Source: Spirosoma endophyticum
Lineage (GTDB): Bacteria; Bacteroidota; Bacteroidia; Cytophagales; Spirosomataceae
Assembly: GCF_900112365.1 (NCBI RefSeq)
Contig: NZ_FOLQ01000008.1
Location: 186,001 to 250,000 of the forward strand
Direction of reading: 5' to 3'
Length of the DNA: 64,000 bases
Shown: positions 34,625-43,025 of the stretch, one piece after another
Position numbering within the stretch: position 1 is the stretch's first letter
Layout: each line of letters opens with the position of its first letter
Notes under the pieces: model-generated
Told to the model about the DNA's origin: nothing
Seen by the model: the letters and a program-made list of their open reading frames with translations, nothing else
The model's database searches: none
Program-made: the position numbers and the translations under genes

Positions 34625-36502
34625 CTATCCGAAAACGACGAAGCCGGCGGCTGAGACGGTTAGTTGTACCGATAAGCCATTTCTGGGCTCAAGTTGTACC
34701 TGTGTGCCGATCTGTCCTGGATCTGTTGAATATAAGCAAGTTAGTACGTTACCTTGTTTATGAAGCGAGTTGTCAACCGTAACCCAGGCAGTTTTGGCAT
34801 TATCCGGGTCTGTATTAATCGCCAGGAGAATCTCTGTTTCGCTCAAAATTCGGGACCAGGGAACAATAGAGTGAATTTGGCCACCAAGCAACGTCGGTAA
34901 ACCAAAGTGCTGACCATCGCCGGAAATTGGTCGCAGGTATTGACGTCCCCTACGTAGCGCGGCATTGTCTTTTCGAAACTGAATGATTTTAGCCAGCTCC
35001 TGATAAACTGGGCTATCCTCATCGAAAAAGTGCACACCCTCGCTTTCATAAGAGCCAAAGCTGCCGCCAAACATGGCCTCGCGGATGTAACGGTCTCCGC
35101 CATCTCCTCCACCGTGTCCGTTGAAACGCTGCTCAGTGCCGTAATAGATACAGGGAATGCCAAGCGTTGCTACGTTGAGTGCCAGCGCATTGAGTACCAG
35201 TTTCGCATGGCTGGGGTTAGCACAAAATCGTTCTTTAGGGTCTCGTCCAACCTGATCATGGTCATTGAAAAAGGTAACCACTTTATTCCGAAACCAGGTG
35301 TGCGTGCCTTTCCCGATTAATTCAGAATTGCGAAAAAGGCTGAAATACTCATTGGGATCACTGACGCCTTTGACCAGGAATTCCAGTTTGCCAGGGATGT
35401 CGGCAATGCCTAATGCTGCGTTCAGCCCTGTTAGTTGCATCGTGTTAAACGCAAACTCCCGGCCTCCAGTGATCTCACCGGTAAGCAGGAGATTGTCCTT
35501 GCCAATACTTTGCGCAAATTCATGCATGGCCGACGTGAAGAAACGAGTGGCTCCCAGGTCCATATGCTTCACTGTATCAATGCGAAAACCATCAATATCT
35601 GCAAAGGCAATCCAATATTTATAGACTTCGGCTAAATCCTGAAGTGCCTGAGAAGGGAGGTAAGTATCGACATCGCCTGCGCCATGATTTACATCCTTGA
35701 GGTCGAAGAAATCTCCCTCCCGAAACTCGGGGTCATAGTCAAAGTTGGTGATACGTCCCTTTTGGGTGTAATAACCAGGGTTCTGAAACTCGACCGGCCA
35801 GATCGCTCCGTTTTGATCCGGAAAACCCGCTGGATTAGCCGGATCAGTACGTACAAAAGGAATGGTAGGATTACCCGCCGGGTCATTGAATCCCAGTACC
35901 GGATAAGGATTTCTGTCCCAGCGGGGATCAAAATGGCTATCCGTCTGATAGTTGGGCTGACGGGTAGGATCGTAGCTGAAAATATCCCCGACATGGTTAA
36001 GAATGATATCCAGGATTACATAGATGCCATGATCGTGAGCGATTTTTACCAAGTCTTTGAAATCCTGGTCCGTGCCAAACTGTGGATTGACCTGAAGAAA
36101 GTCCTGTATACCATACCCATGATAGGTTTCCTGAAAATGCACTTGTTTAAGCACAGGACTAACCCAGATGGCCGTGATACCCATGCGCTTAAGATAGCCA
36201 ATCTTGCTGGTCAACCCTTTTAGGTTTCCGCCTACGTATTTTCCCCCGGCCGCTCGCCATTCCGCTGCATCTGCTTTATTCTGTATGGCATTCCTGCTAT
36301 CGGCTGGTGTGAAGACGGAGCTCGAACCAGTGGTTACCGTGATCCCGGCTATATCCATGTAGCCTGCTTCATTATTGTCGGAGAAGCGGTCGATCAACAG
36401 GAAATAAAATACATGGTCTTCCCAGGCGACGGGTGACGGATGGTAGTTGCCTGGCGGCTTCAAGGACCGTAAATCTAGTTGGGATAATTGCGTAATAGCC
36501 AT
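34625..36502 (-). CDS. GH13 alpha-amylase family enzyme
   Basis: A 625-residue GH13 enzyme that cleaves or transfers alpha-1,4-glucans or related alpha-glucosides. The (beta/alpha)8 motifs are GITAIWVSPV, DIILNHVGD (region I), DGFRIDTVKHM with the nucleophile Asp near 309 (region II), LLTGEITGG with the acid Glu near 344 (region III), and FFNDHDQVG near 414 (region IV). A C-terminal beta domain follows. There is no signal peptide, so it is probably cytoplasmic or exported by another route. It is not linked by strand to the rhamnose locus. The exact substrate is not readable. Confidence 0.92.
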   Translation of the reverse strand: MAITQLSQLDLRSLKPPGNYHPSPVAWEDHVFYFLLIDRFSDNNEAGYMDIAGITVTTGSSSVFTPADSRNAIQNKADAAEWRAAGGKYVGGNLKGLTSKIGYLKRMGITAIWVSPVLKQVHFQETYHGYGIQDFLQVNPQFGTDQDFKDLVKIAHDHGIYVILDIILNHVGDIFSYDPTRQPNYQTDSHFDPRWDRNPYPVLGFNDPAGNPTIPFVRTDPANPAGFPDQNGAIWPVEFQNPGYYTQKGRITNFDYDPEFREGDFFDLKDVNHGAGDVDTYLPSQALQDLAEVYKYWIAFADIDGFRIDTVKHMDLGATRFFTSAMHEFAQSIGKDNLLLTGEITGGREFAFNTMQLTGLNAALGIADIPGKLEFLVKGVSDPNEYFSLFRNSELIGKGTHTWFRNKVVTFFNDHDQVGRDPKERFCANPSHAKLVLNALALNVATLGIPCIYYGTEQRFNGHGGGDGGDRYIREAMFGGSFGSYESEGVHFFDEDSPVYQELAKIIQFRKDNAALRRGRQYLRPISGDGQHFGLPTLLGGQIHSIVPWSRILSETEILLAINTDPDNAKTAWVTVDNSLHKQGNVLTCLYSTDPGQIGTQVQLEPRNGLSVQLTVSAAGFVVFG

Positions 36503-36671
36503 ACGTATCGTGGATAGGTATTAGTAGCTTGAAACAACATTGATATCAAGCTATTAATTGGTGAATCATCCAAAATAGAGCAAAATAGATACGGCAGGCA
36601 ACGGGGATTTTCCCGTATTTAGTGAGGGGAAATTCGAAGACGTTTCACGCTTTTCGGACTACGAAAGGCTT

Positions 36672-37070
36672 TTAATCAACATAACGGGGTATGGGAATAT
36701 GCTCGAATTCGGCAAATGCCTGCCTGACTTGTTGGTCTGTCCACTCCGGCGTTGGTGTATCGGGTTCTGTAGTTGCAGTAGGACTGGTATAATGCGGACC
36801 GAATTCACTGTCGTTTGCTACGTATAACAAACGCTCGTCGCGATATTCCATGTTATCAGGCAACCTTTGTAGCATCCCGAACGCGTCTTTACGTTCCGCT
36901 ACTAACTTGCTATTGAAGCGCTTGAAGGTTTCCCAGTTCACGTAAGCGGTATTCGCATCAATGTCAAGATAACCACCAGAAAGCAAGTTCTGGGTGTCGA
37001 GGCTGGCAACGTAAATAACCGTCAGCGTAATGGATTGGTCAGCTTTATAGAATGTCCAGGTTAGTTTCAT
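36672..37070 (-). CDS. Hypothetical 132-residue protein
   Basis: A soluble acidic protein with a predicted beta-rich N-terminal half (KLTWTFYKADQSITLTVIYVASLD) and a Thr/Pro-rich stretch near residues 95-110 (TATTEPDTPTPEW). It has no recognised family, signal peptide or membrane segment. It stands alone between the amylase and a TetR gene, with no obvious operon. Confidence 0.55.
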   Translation of the reverse strand: MKLTWTFYKADQSITLTVIYVASLDTQNLLSGGYLDIDANTAYVNWETFKRFNSKLVAERKDAFGMLQRLPDNMEYRDERLLYVANDSEFGPHYTSPTATTEPDTPTPEWTDQQVRQAFAEFEHIPIPRYVD

Positions 37071-37434
37071 GGTGCTTAAGTTAGCGATAAGAAACTCAGC
37101 TACAAAAAGTCACGTGTCACTTCTTCCATTCGCTCCTCGCTATTGGTGGAGGACTCTTTTAGTTTACTCGCTATCGAACGCCAGAACGATACTTCAGAAA
37201 CTGATATACAACAGTGATATCGCGTTAATTTAAATCACGGCGCCAGGGAGGACTCTTTGTTCAGCCACGTAAAGTCTAAAATTCAGGCACAGCACAAGGG
37301 TATAAACTATACTAACTAAATGGTTGAATATGAGATTTCCGTCACTTAGGGGAGGTGTACCCCTGTTAATCATAAATATATCAAAAAAAATAGTATCAAA
37401 AAAGTGACTATTCGAAAACTATTGAGTCTAGTAG

Positions 37435-37446
37435 GATAACGTTATC
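37435..37446. promoter_or_regulatory. Putative operator palindrome upstream of TetR gene
   Basis: GATAACGTTATC is a perfect 12-bp palindrome 18 nt before the TetR ATG, where an autoregulatory operator is expected. The 37071-37464 gap also has a GC hairpin at about 37348-37370 (AGGGG/CCCCT) and nothing else clear. Confidence 0.45.
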
Positions 37447-37464
37447 AACGTATTGCAAACTAAT

Positions 37465-38133
37465 ATGGAAAAACAGCATCGCAATAGAGTCGCTACTACC
37501 CAACGTATTGTGGACGCGTTGGAACAAGTGCTAACAGAACATGGATTGGAGGGGGTAGCTATTGGTGCTATTGCCGAGAAGGCCCAGGTAAGCAAAGTCC
37601 TTATTTATCGCTATTTCGGTGGCCTGGAAGGGTTGTTGGAGTATTATGTACGAATGGGGCGTATTGTTCCTCATTACACGCCGGCCTGGCTGGAACAAAT
37701 TCAACCCTTTCAACCAGGAGAATTAGCCTCTGTCTGGTCTAATCAATCCCTGCAACTTTTTCGCCAGCTACGGGCATCACGAGCTTCTCGTGAATTACTC
37801 AAGGCTACCGTTCAGGAGAAAGATTCACTGAACGACGTAGTTAGCAGTAGCCTGGATACGGAACTGATCCGGTTGGTTAATCAACTGGCTTTTGTCGAAG
37901 GGGGAGATCATCAAGCTACTTCAGCCGTGATATTAGGCGCTTTATCTTTTCTAACCATTCAGGCTCAAAACGACCGTCCTATGATTGGGCTGGATCTGCG
38001 TAGTGAGGAAGGCTGGAAACGGATTGAAGAAGTAGTCAAAGGATTCTACAAGGTCATGGCTCAGGTGGCAATCGATTCGTCCACGGGTCGGACAGCGGTT
38101 AAGCCAGCCAGCGTAGCGGTGAGCACTTGGTAG
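37465..38133 (+). CDS. TetR/AcrR family transcriptional regulator
   Basis: A 222-residue regulator started at ATG 37465; a TTG at 37453 would add four residues. The N-terminal helix-turn-helix is typical (AIGAIAEKAQVSKVLIYRYFGGLEGLLEYY, residues about 30-60), with a ligand-binding helical C-terminal domain. The target and ligand are unknown. It probably controls itself through the adjacent palindrome. The only candidate partner is a tiny gene downstream. It is unrelated in sequence to the TetR at 57622-58224 outside the DNA-binding domain. Confidence 0.85.
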   Translation: MEKQHRNRVATTQRIVDALEQVLTEHGLEGVAIGAIAEKAQVSKVLIYRYFGGLEGLLEYYVRMGRIVPHYTPAWLEQIQPFQPGELASVWSNQSLQLFRQLRASRASRELLKATVQEKDSLNDVVSSSLDTELIRLVNQLAFVEGGDHQATSAVILGALSFLTIQAQNDRPMIGLDLRSEEGWKRIEEVVKGFYKVMAQVAIDSSTGRTAVKPASVAVSTW

Positions 38134-38164
38134 AAAATAGTTAGCATACTTGAGCTACATAGTT

Positions 38165-38338
38165 ATGAAAACGACTCAAAGAGGGAATAAAGCAAATCTC
38201 AAACAGTACCGCACTCAGCTCAATTCTGTATCCAGCACAGTGAGTGAAGCACCAAGGGATCTGAAACAGCCTTCAGTATCCCGGAATTGGCTACAATATT
38301 TTTTCCACCGGCCGTTTTATAGTTCACGCAAAAGCTAG
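38165..38338 (+). CDS. Small basic hypothetical protein
   Basis: A 57-residue frame from ATG 38165, very basic (MKTTQRGNKANLKQYRTQLN...), ending in FHRPFYSSRKS. It lies 31 nt after the TetR stop and directly before a terminator. That placement supports it being real, but I recognise no family. Confidence 0.35.
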   Translation: MKTTQRGNKANLKQYRTQLNSVSSTVSEAPRDLKQPSVSRNWLQYFFHRPFYSSRKS

Positions 38339-38365
38339 ATTAGGGCGTGGATGCGCCAACTTTAC

Positions 38366-38391
38366 AAGCCAGTTCCTTAAGGAGCTGGCTT
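38366..38391 (+). terminator. Rho-independent terminator
   Basis: AAGCCAGTTCC-TTAA-GGAGCTGGCTT with one G-T pair, followed by TTTTT. It is a classical terminator for the TetR transcript. Confidence 0.85.
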
Positions 38392-38550
38392 TTTTAATTT
38401 AATCAGGGAGGTCATATTCATTATTGCAGAGATGGAGTAGCGCGAATTTGACTCGTTAAGGCCTAAAACAACGTAGTGCCGCCGTAGCAATTTCTTTATT
38501 GGCCTTGAGTCGATCAATAGATTATTGTTTATTCCTTTTTATCAGTTGTT

Positions 38551-38715
38551 CACACCCCGGGCGGTAAACTCTCCATAGGGCTAAGTTGTACCTTAACACC
38601 GGGTCAAACCAAGGGCAGTGTGAGCGTCACCGCCACGCTGGTGGGTGGCAGTGGCGGAGAAATCACCACTACCAACAACACCGATGCTGATAAGCCGGAG
38701 TACTTCAGCAAGTGA
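38551..38715 (+). pseudogene. Fragment of DUF11-like secreted protein (C-terminus only)
   Basis: The frame ending TGA 38713-38715 encodes GGKLSIGLSCTLTPGQTKG then GGSGGE, NNTDADKPEYFSK. It aligns with the last ~50 residues of the gene at 17989-18909 (GKISFGLSGVLSPGNTSG, FNNADAEVIHYFNK). There is no start or signal sequence. Upstream of 38551 the similarity stops. It is followed by two hairpins that may be its old terminators. The rest of the 38340-39087 gap shows no gene. Confidence 0.8.
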
Positions 38716-38764
38716 GGACATAAAGAAGAACGGGAAAGAGTAATTAGAAAAAGAGAATCGTTTT

Positions 38765-38797
38765 ACAGCTACTCTCCATTGGGGAGTGGCTGTTTTG
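38765..38797 (+). terminator. Hairpin terminator
   Basis: ACAGCTACTC (38765-38774) pairs with GAGTGGCTGT (38784-38793) with one G-T pair, followed by TTTT. It lies downstream of the DUF11-like fragment. Confidence 0.6.
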
Positions 38798-38883
38798 GTT
38801 GGCCCATAAGCTCATTGTTTTGGCTACCAGACTTTTTGAGTAGTTTTTCTAGAATAGCAGAACTATTTACTTCATATCCTCCC

Positions 38884-38919
38884 AACAGCCATTACTTGCC
38901 TGAGTGATGGCTGTTTTGT
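38884..38919 (+). terminator. Hairpin terminator
   Basis: AACAGCCAT (38884-38892) pairs with ATGGCTGTT (38907-38915), followed by TTG. No intact gene lies upstream, so this is probably a relic. Confidence 0.55.
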
Positions 38920-39087
38920 TTATCGACTCCTATGCGTTCGGGCTAAGCCGCGTCTTTCTGAAACGTCCTAGTCAACCCAGCCAGTAAATAGAGCGTATCG
39001 CCGGAATGAATTATGGACTCCAAGCTAACTGGATTAAGAATGTAATGGTATAATGGCTTCTCGTGCAAGGCCCGTTTGGGAGACTGT

Positions 39088-39270
39088 CTAAGCAAGTTTT
39101 TTGACATTTGTGAAGTAAACGGTGTACTCTCCGTCCATATCGTCTCTGACTTTGATCCGATTGCGGCTAATCCGGTAAATCACCGTGGCCTGATAACGGC
39201 CGATAAAAAAGCCGCCTTTCTGGATGCTAGTTACCTCAACCCGGTCGCCAATATTGATTTCATTGGCCAT
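39088..39270 (-). CDS. Small SH3-like hypothetical protein
   Basis: A 60-residue protein, MANEINIGDRVEVTSIQKGG..., whose alternating hydrophobic pattern (GDRVEV, ATVIYRIS, RIKVRDD, YTVYF) suggests a small five-strand SH3-like barrel as in translation or DNA-interacting proteins. The fold is inferred by eye. The plus-strand frame over the same bases has an unlikely composition. It is a stand-alone gene in the accessory stretch. Confidence 0.5.
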   Translation of the reverse strand: MANEINIGDRVEVTSIQKGGFFIGRYQATVIYRISRNRIKVRDDMDGEYTVYFTNVKKLA

Positions 39271-39504
39271 AAATAGGTAGGTTGAGAAGTAGGAAAAGAA
39301 TAGGTAGCTAATTTACTTCTTTTGTAGCAGACGCTTATCTGGCCCATCCTGTCTTATAGACTAAATTTGCTACGTTATGTTACTGTAAAGTCAATATTTA
39401 TGCGCTAAATATTTTATTTTTGCCTTATATAACCAAATAATAAATAACTACTCTTGATTAAGAGTACATAAGTATATTTGATACAGGTCACTTAAATAAA
39501 CTCT

Positions 39505-39855
39505 ATGAAATTATTTTCTACGCATCCTCTTCCCGGTATTTACCAGTACTCATACCCTACTTTTGTGGATACCCCGCAGCAGATCTGCGTTCATTTCATA
39601 ACCCCTGATCAGCAAAAAGCTTTCGTGAGCTACCCCCGTCACCCGAATCGTAAAGCCGCTCAGCTTATTGACATCTCTTGGTTTAAGTCGGTCGATCTGG
39701 TCAAGCTGGATGGCCAGCCTCAACTCATGCACTTTTTAGAGGTAATACTGCCAAACCTGCTGGGTAATTGCCCGGCTAAAGTAATTCCACTGGATTCACC
39801 GGCCACTATGCGGTTTAAGTACGGGATTAATGAATTACTAGTGGCTTTTGGCTAA
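39505..39855 (+). CDS. Hypothetical 116-residue protein
   Basis: A soluble, roughly neutral protein with no signal peptide or recognised family. Phrases such as ICVHFITPDQQKAFVSYPRHPNRKAAQLIDISWF suggest a small alpha/beta fold. It is preceded by an AT-rich spacer and followed at 39981 by a hairpin terminator, so it looks like a single-gene transcript. Its function is unknown. Confidence 0.55.
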   Translation: MKLFSTHPLPGIYQYSYPTFVDTPQQICVHFITPDQQKAFVSYPRHPNRKAAQLIDISWFKSVDLVKLDGQPQLMHFLEVILPNLLGNCPAKVIPLDSPATMRFKYGINELLVAFG

Positions 39856-39980
39856 ATCAGTTGAAGCATAAACTTAATTCAAGACACGATATTATCCTCG
39901 CCTGTAGCCTCACTAGTAATGCCAGAAGGCTAATTCACTGGTTCTGCTCAGTGTGATGTACACAATAGGAATATAACTAG

Positions 39981-40011
39981 CCATTACTCAAGCGAGTAAT
40001 AGCTGTTTTTT
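39981..40011 (+). terminator. Rho-independent terminator
   Basis: ATTACTC (39983-39989) pairs with GAGTAAT (39994-40000), extended by AGC/GCT flanks, followed by a T-run at 40006-40011. Confidence 0.6.
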
Positions 40012-40057
40012 GCCAAAGTATTTCCTTTTGAGCACCTTACATTCAAGCAATAAAACG

Positions 40058-40260
40058 ATGTCAGTTGTAGAAACAGTAATACTAGGTGGCACGATGATAC
40101 TGGCGGTGTTGGTCTATGTCAACTACACCCGCTCGATTCTTAAAACAAACTCGGGCCCAGTACCGGGAGATTGAAGAACTGTATAATAGAGCGCAGCAGT
40201 GGTACGAGACAAGAAACGGAGCGCATCGCTTCCTTCTGGTAAGCTGAACGCTGGAACTAA
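40058..40260 (+). pseudogene. Decayed copy of the small membrane coiled-coil gene
   Basis: ATG 40058 begins MSVVETVILGGTMILAVLVY, one membrane helix, then breaks frame near 40140. A second frame continues with QYREIEELYNRAQQWYET. A third ends ERIASFW-stop-AERWN-stop, which matches the EQIASFWSAERLN ending of the gene at 41932-42189. At least two frameshifts and one stop separate it from an intact copy. The last codons overlap the end of the LytTR gene on the other strand. Confidence 0.75.
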
Positions 40261-40613
40261 TCTTGCCTTGTTTGCCAACATCGGCTACTTAATGCCAGAT
40301 TCAATTGAGGTATAACATCCGTAATCCGGCGCTTGGCAATGGGCAGCTTCTCGCCCGACAGCATCGTTACGTGAGCCTGCCTGGAGTTGGTTTTGACAGC
40401 TTCCTGGACATAATCCAGGTTGATAAGATGCCGCCGATGAATGCGGATAAAGGTAGGTAATTGACTTTCATATTGAGCCAGTGTGGCCGGAAACAGATGC
40501 GCTTTGCCGTCATTCATATGCAAGTACGAGTAATTGTCTAGACTTGACAGGCGAACAAGAGCCGCTTGTTGGTGGGCGGTCAATTTTTTGGGCGATAGCT
40601 TTAGCTTCCTCAT
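40257..40613 (-). CDS. LytTR-domain DNA-binding protein
   Basis: A 118-residue protein consisting almost entirely of a LytTR domain (SSLDNYSYLHMNDGKAHLF, TFIRIHRRHLINLDYVQEA, LSGEKLPIAKRRI), which binds DNA through a beta fold. The receiver domain usual in LytR/AgrA-type response regulators is absent. Single-domain LytTR genes of this size exist in Bacteroidota accessory regions. The target is unknown. No sensor kinase or membrane partner is adjacent. Its 3' end touches a decayed membrane gene. Confidence 0.85.
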   Translation of the reverse strand: MRKLKLSPKKLTAHQQAALVRLSSLDNYSYLHMNDGKAHLFPATLAQYESQLPTFIRIHRRHLINLDYVQEAVKTNSRQAHVTMLSGEKLPIAKRRITDVIPQLNLALSSRCWQTRQD

Positions 40614-40753
40614 GTATCAGTCGACGTTGATCTCATAAATACGTATCAGCCTGTTGAGTAGATTCAATAGGAAAGCATAGGCCCATAAATTTAAAACAGA
40701 TAGTCGTCACTGACGCGGATTTATCAGTCCAACTTGTCTAGCTCAATGATATA

Positions 40754-40782
40754 GTATTGCCCCTTATCATGAGGGGCAATAC
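40754..40782. terminator. Hairpin terminator
   Basis: GTATTGCCCCT (40754-40764) and its exact reverse complement (40772-40782) have a 7-nt loop. It lies upstream of the LytTR gene on its strand and may end the 40933-41130 frame (minus). The 40614-41339 interval has no other clear content. Confidence 0.6.
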
Positions 40783-40932
40783 GTTTAACGCTCATACATG
40801 CGATTTTCGCGGCATACTGACCTTTAATGGCTCAGCTTGTAATCTGGAAGATCCTTGCGCTATAAAGCTGATTTGAGCTCACAGGGCTTTGCCGGGGACC
40901 CCTACAGTAACAATCCCTACCGTCGGATTATT

Positions 40933-41130
40933 CTAGGAGCTGGAGCCTTTCCGATTTCGCTTGGTCAGGCCAGCCTGAATAACAGCCCAGGCTTTTTTCT
41001 TGAGCCTAAGGTGCAGCTCTTTATCTCTTGGGATAAACGTCGTACTGCGTACATTACCAGTTTTAGAATTTGATTCCCAATAGGTACTGTCGGACGTATC
41101 GGGTATTTCAGTGTAGGTTGATTCGCTCAT
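40933..41130 (-). CDS. Doubtful small hypothetical protein
   Basis: A 65-residue frame from ATG 41130 (MSESTYTEIPDTSDSTYWES...) with an acidic Ser/Thr-rich start and a Lys/Arg-rich tail. No family is recognised. It is supported only by the absence of a better gene in the gap and by a hairpin downstream. Confidence 0.25.
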   Translation of the reverse strand: MSESTYTEIPDTSDSTYWESNSKTGNVRSTTFIPRDKELHLRLKKKAWAVIQAGLTKRNRKGSSS

Positions 41131-41339
41131 AGTCAAAAGTCGTTGCCGACCGGTACAAGTAGACAACAGGAAAACATGAAGAATAATGCCAGCCATATTC
41201 CTCGCTCTTTACTATGAGGTCCAGGGAAACGCTAACGTATTAAGTCAAAACAGAAAGGTTGGTAAAGAAAAGCCCCTAGAGGAGCGCAGTTCGGGGCATT
41301 ATCGAAATGGAGTGGTATCCGTTCCCAATAAGTTTAGAC

Positions 41340-41669
41340 TCACTCATTTCTAAAGTCCTTATCCCACAGCGTCCAGTAAAAAACAAAGTGCAGAACCGCA
41401 CTGTCAACGGTTTTAAAGAATTGGTGGTAAGGTCTTACCTCACAGTACCAGGTAAAAAAGCCGTCGTCATCGGTATTGGGCGTGATCTGGTAGAATATAC
41501 CATGCTCTACCAGACTGGCTTCATCGCCCCATTTCCGGGCTGCTGCCTGAGCTACGTCATAGAGATAGCCCGTGATTGTAAATAAATAGAACTCTACGTG
41601 ATGGTTAGTCAGCCCTTCGGATGACATCATCGCGTTTATCTGCTCCAGGGGAATTTCAGGCTCCATCAT
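41340..41669 (-). CDS. Hypothetical 109-residue protein
   Basis: A soluble protein, MMEPEIPLEQINAMMSSEGL..., rich in aromatic residues (FYLFTITGYLYDVA, GIFYQITPNTDDDGFFTWYCEV, HFVFYWTLWDK). It has no signal peptide and no family I recognise. The codon pattern is coherent along the whole frame. It is probably an orphan of the accessory stretch. Confidence 0.55.
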   Translation of the reverse strand: MMEPEIPLEQINAMMSSEGLTNHHVEFYLFTITGYLYDVAQAAARKWGDEASLVEHGIFYQITPNTDDDGFFTWYCEVRPYHQFFKTVDSAVLHFVFYWTLWDKDFRNE

Positions 41670-41931
41670 GAGGGGCTAGTTTGCCTGAAAAGCTGCTCCG
41701 GCCGCAAATCTACGCAGCGACTAATCAGTTGCTTAATAAGTTGGGAGTACTTTGTATCAAAATCTTATTCAGCCACGGCTAAGGATATCATAGGATAGCC
41801 TGTGCCCTTTTTGAGTGAATGGGAGGGTGAATACTGACGTGGATGTAGCCATTCAAAATGAGACTCAGCCTATGGTATGGGATGTCTGTATGACGGGAGA
41901 AAATCTTCGAGATAGTCAGCGTCGACTATTA

Positions 41932-42189
41932 TTAGTTCAGGCGTTCCGCTGACCAGAAGGACGCGATTTGCTCCGCTTCTTTGTAGGCATCGTTTCGAGC
42001 CTTCAAGGCTTTTTGATTATAAGCTATCGATTCGAAATAGCGCTTTTGCGTTTCGCAAAGATAATGATCGGCCTGTTTCCGCTGCCTTTGTAGCTGTCTG
42101 TGTATCCGGGTGAAGCGAACGTAATTAAGGTAGGTCAGGCCAAAAAGTAATATTGTTGCACCTAGCAGGAGAGCTTCTGTTTCTAACAT
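41932..42189 (-). CDS. Small membrane-anchored coiled-coil protein
   Basis: 85 residues from ATG 42189; a 12-residue upstream extension is possible. One membrane helix (ALLLGATILLFGLTYLNYV, about residues 5-23) is followed by a basic, then helical tail likely to form a coiled coil (HRQLQRQRKQADHYLCETQK) and the ending EQIASFWSAERLN. A wrecked relative lies 1.7 kb away at 40058-40260. Its function is unknown. Confidence 0.55.
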   Translation of the reverse strand: MLETEALLLGATILLFGLTYLNYVRFTRIHRQLQRQRKQADHYLCETQKRYFESIAYNQKALKARNDAYKEAEQIASFWSAERLN

Positions 42190-42420
42190 ATTTTTAAGGT
42201 GATGATGGGCTAATGGATTTAGCAACAGATACGAAAAATGGATGGGGATGGATTTGCGAAAAAGACTGGCGCTTCCTGTCGCTTTAAAACAAAACCCCCG
42301 TATGTACCCGGGCCTGTAATGTCATATTCTAGGCACGTAGACCGCTCAACATATCAAAAGTCACGCTGGTAATCGAATCTTTTTATATCCTGTTGGAAAT
42401 GTTCAAAACACCTGGCTATC

Positions 42421-43025
42421 ATGATCCAATCGTTTCCTCTCCAATGGTCTGTTGGCTACCCCCGAACCAAGTTTCCTCAGTCTTCCCGTTTTGGTTTGTC
42501 GCTGGCTGAATCCCGTGATGATCTGCTTCGCCAGATTGAGTGCTGGGTGGTTCACAGATCATTATCTCCAGCTATGCCGTCTTACGTAATGATGGACTAC
42601 CCCGATCCTTTCAGCTCCGAACCGATGCTACTGGTGTAGCGGTATATTTTCTCTATGAAGGGAAACAGGTTGTCATTGCCTATGATAAATGGTTCAACAT
42701 TTCGGATAACATCCGGGCCATTGGGCTGACCATCGACGCGATGCGCGGCATAGATCGCTGGGGCGTGAGTCAGATGTTGAAGCGGACGTTCGCTGGGTTT
42801 AAAGCCTTACCCAAAACGGCTACAGAGCCGGGTTGGTGGACAATCACGGGCGTTATGCTAACGGCCAGTTGGGAGACTATTCGAGCGGCTTATAAGGAGA
42901 AAGTGAAGGTGCATCACCCGGATAAAGGCGGATCGGCGCAGGCGTTCGCTATACTGCAATCAGCTTATGAAACGGCAAAGAGTAAGTGCGTTGTGCGTAG
43001 AATCATTTCAATGTTGGCGCTATGA
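42421..43025 (+). pseudogene. J-domain protein gene with a frameshift
   Basis: Two overlapping frames form one gene. The first (from ATG 42421) encodes MIQSFPLQWSVGYPRTKFPQ to about residue 40. The second, entered at 42540, continues GGSQIIISSYAVLRNDGLP, VAVYFLYEGKQVVIAYDKW, IDRWGVSQMLKRTFAGFKAL and a C-terminal J domain with VKVHHPDKGG. I recall such J-domain proteins from Bacteroidota mobile elements. A single-base deletion near 42538-42540 explains the break, and no slippery sequence is there. A J domain normally stimulates DnaK. Confidence 0.78.
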
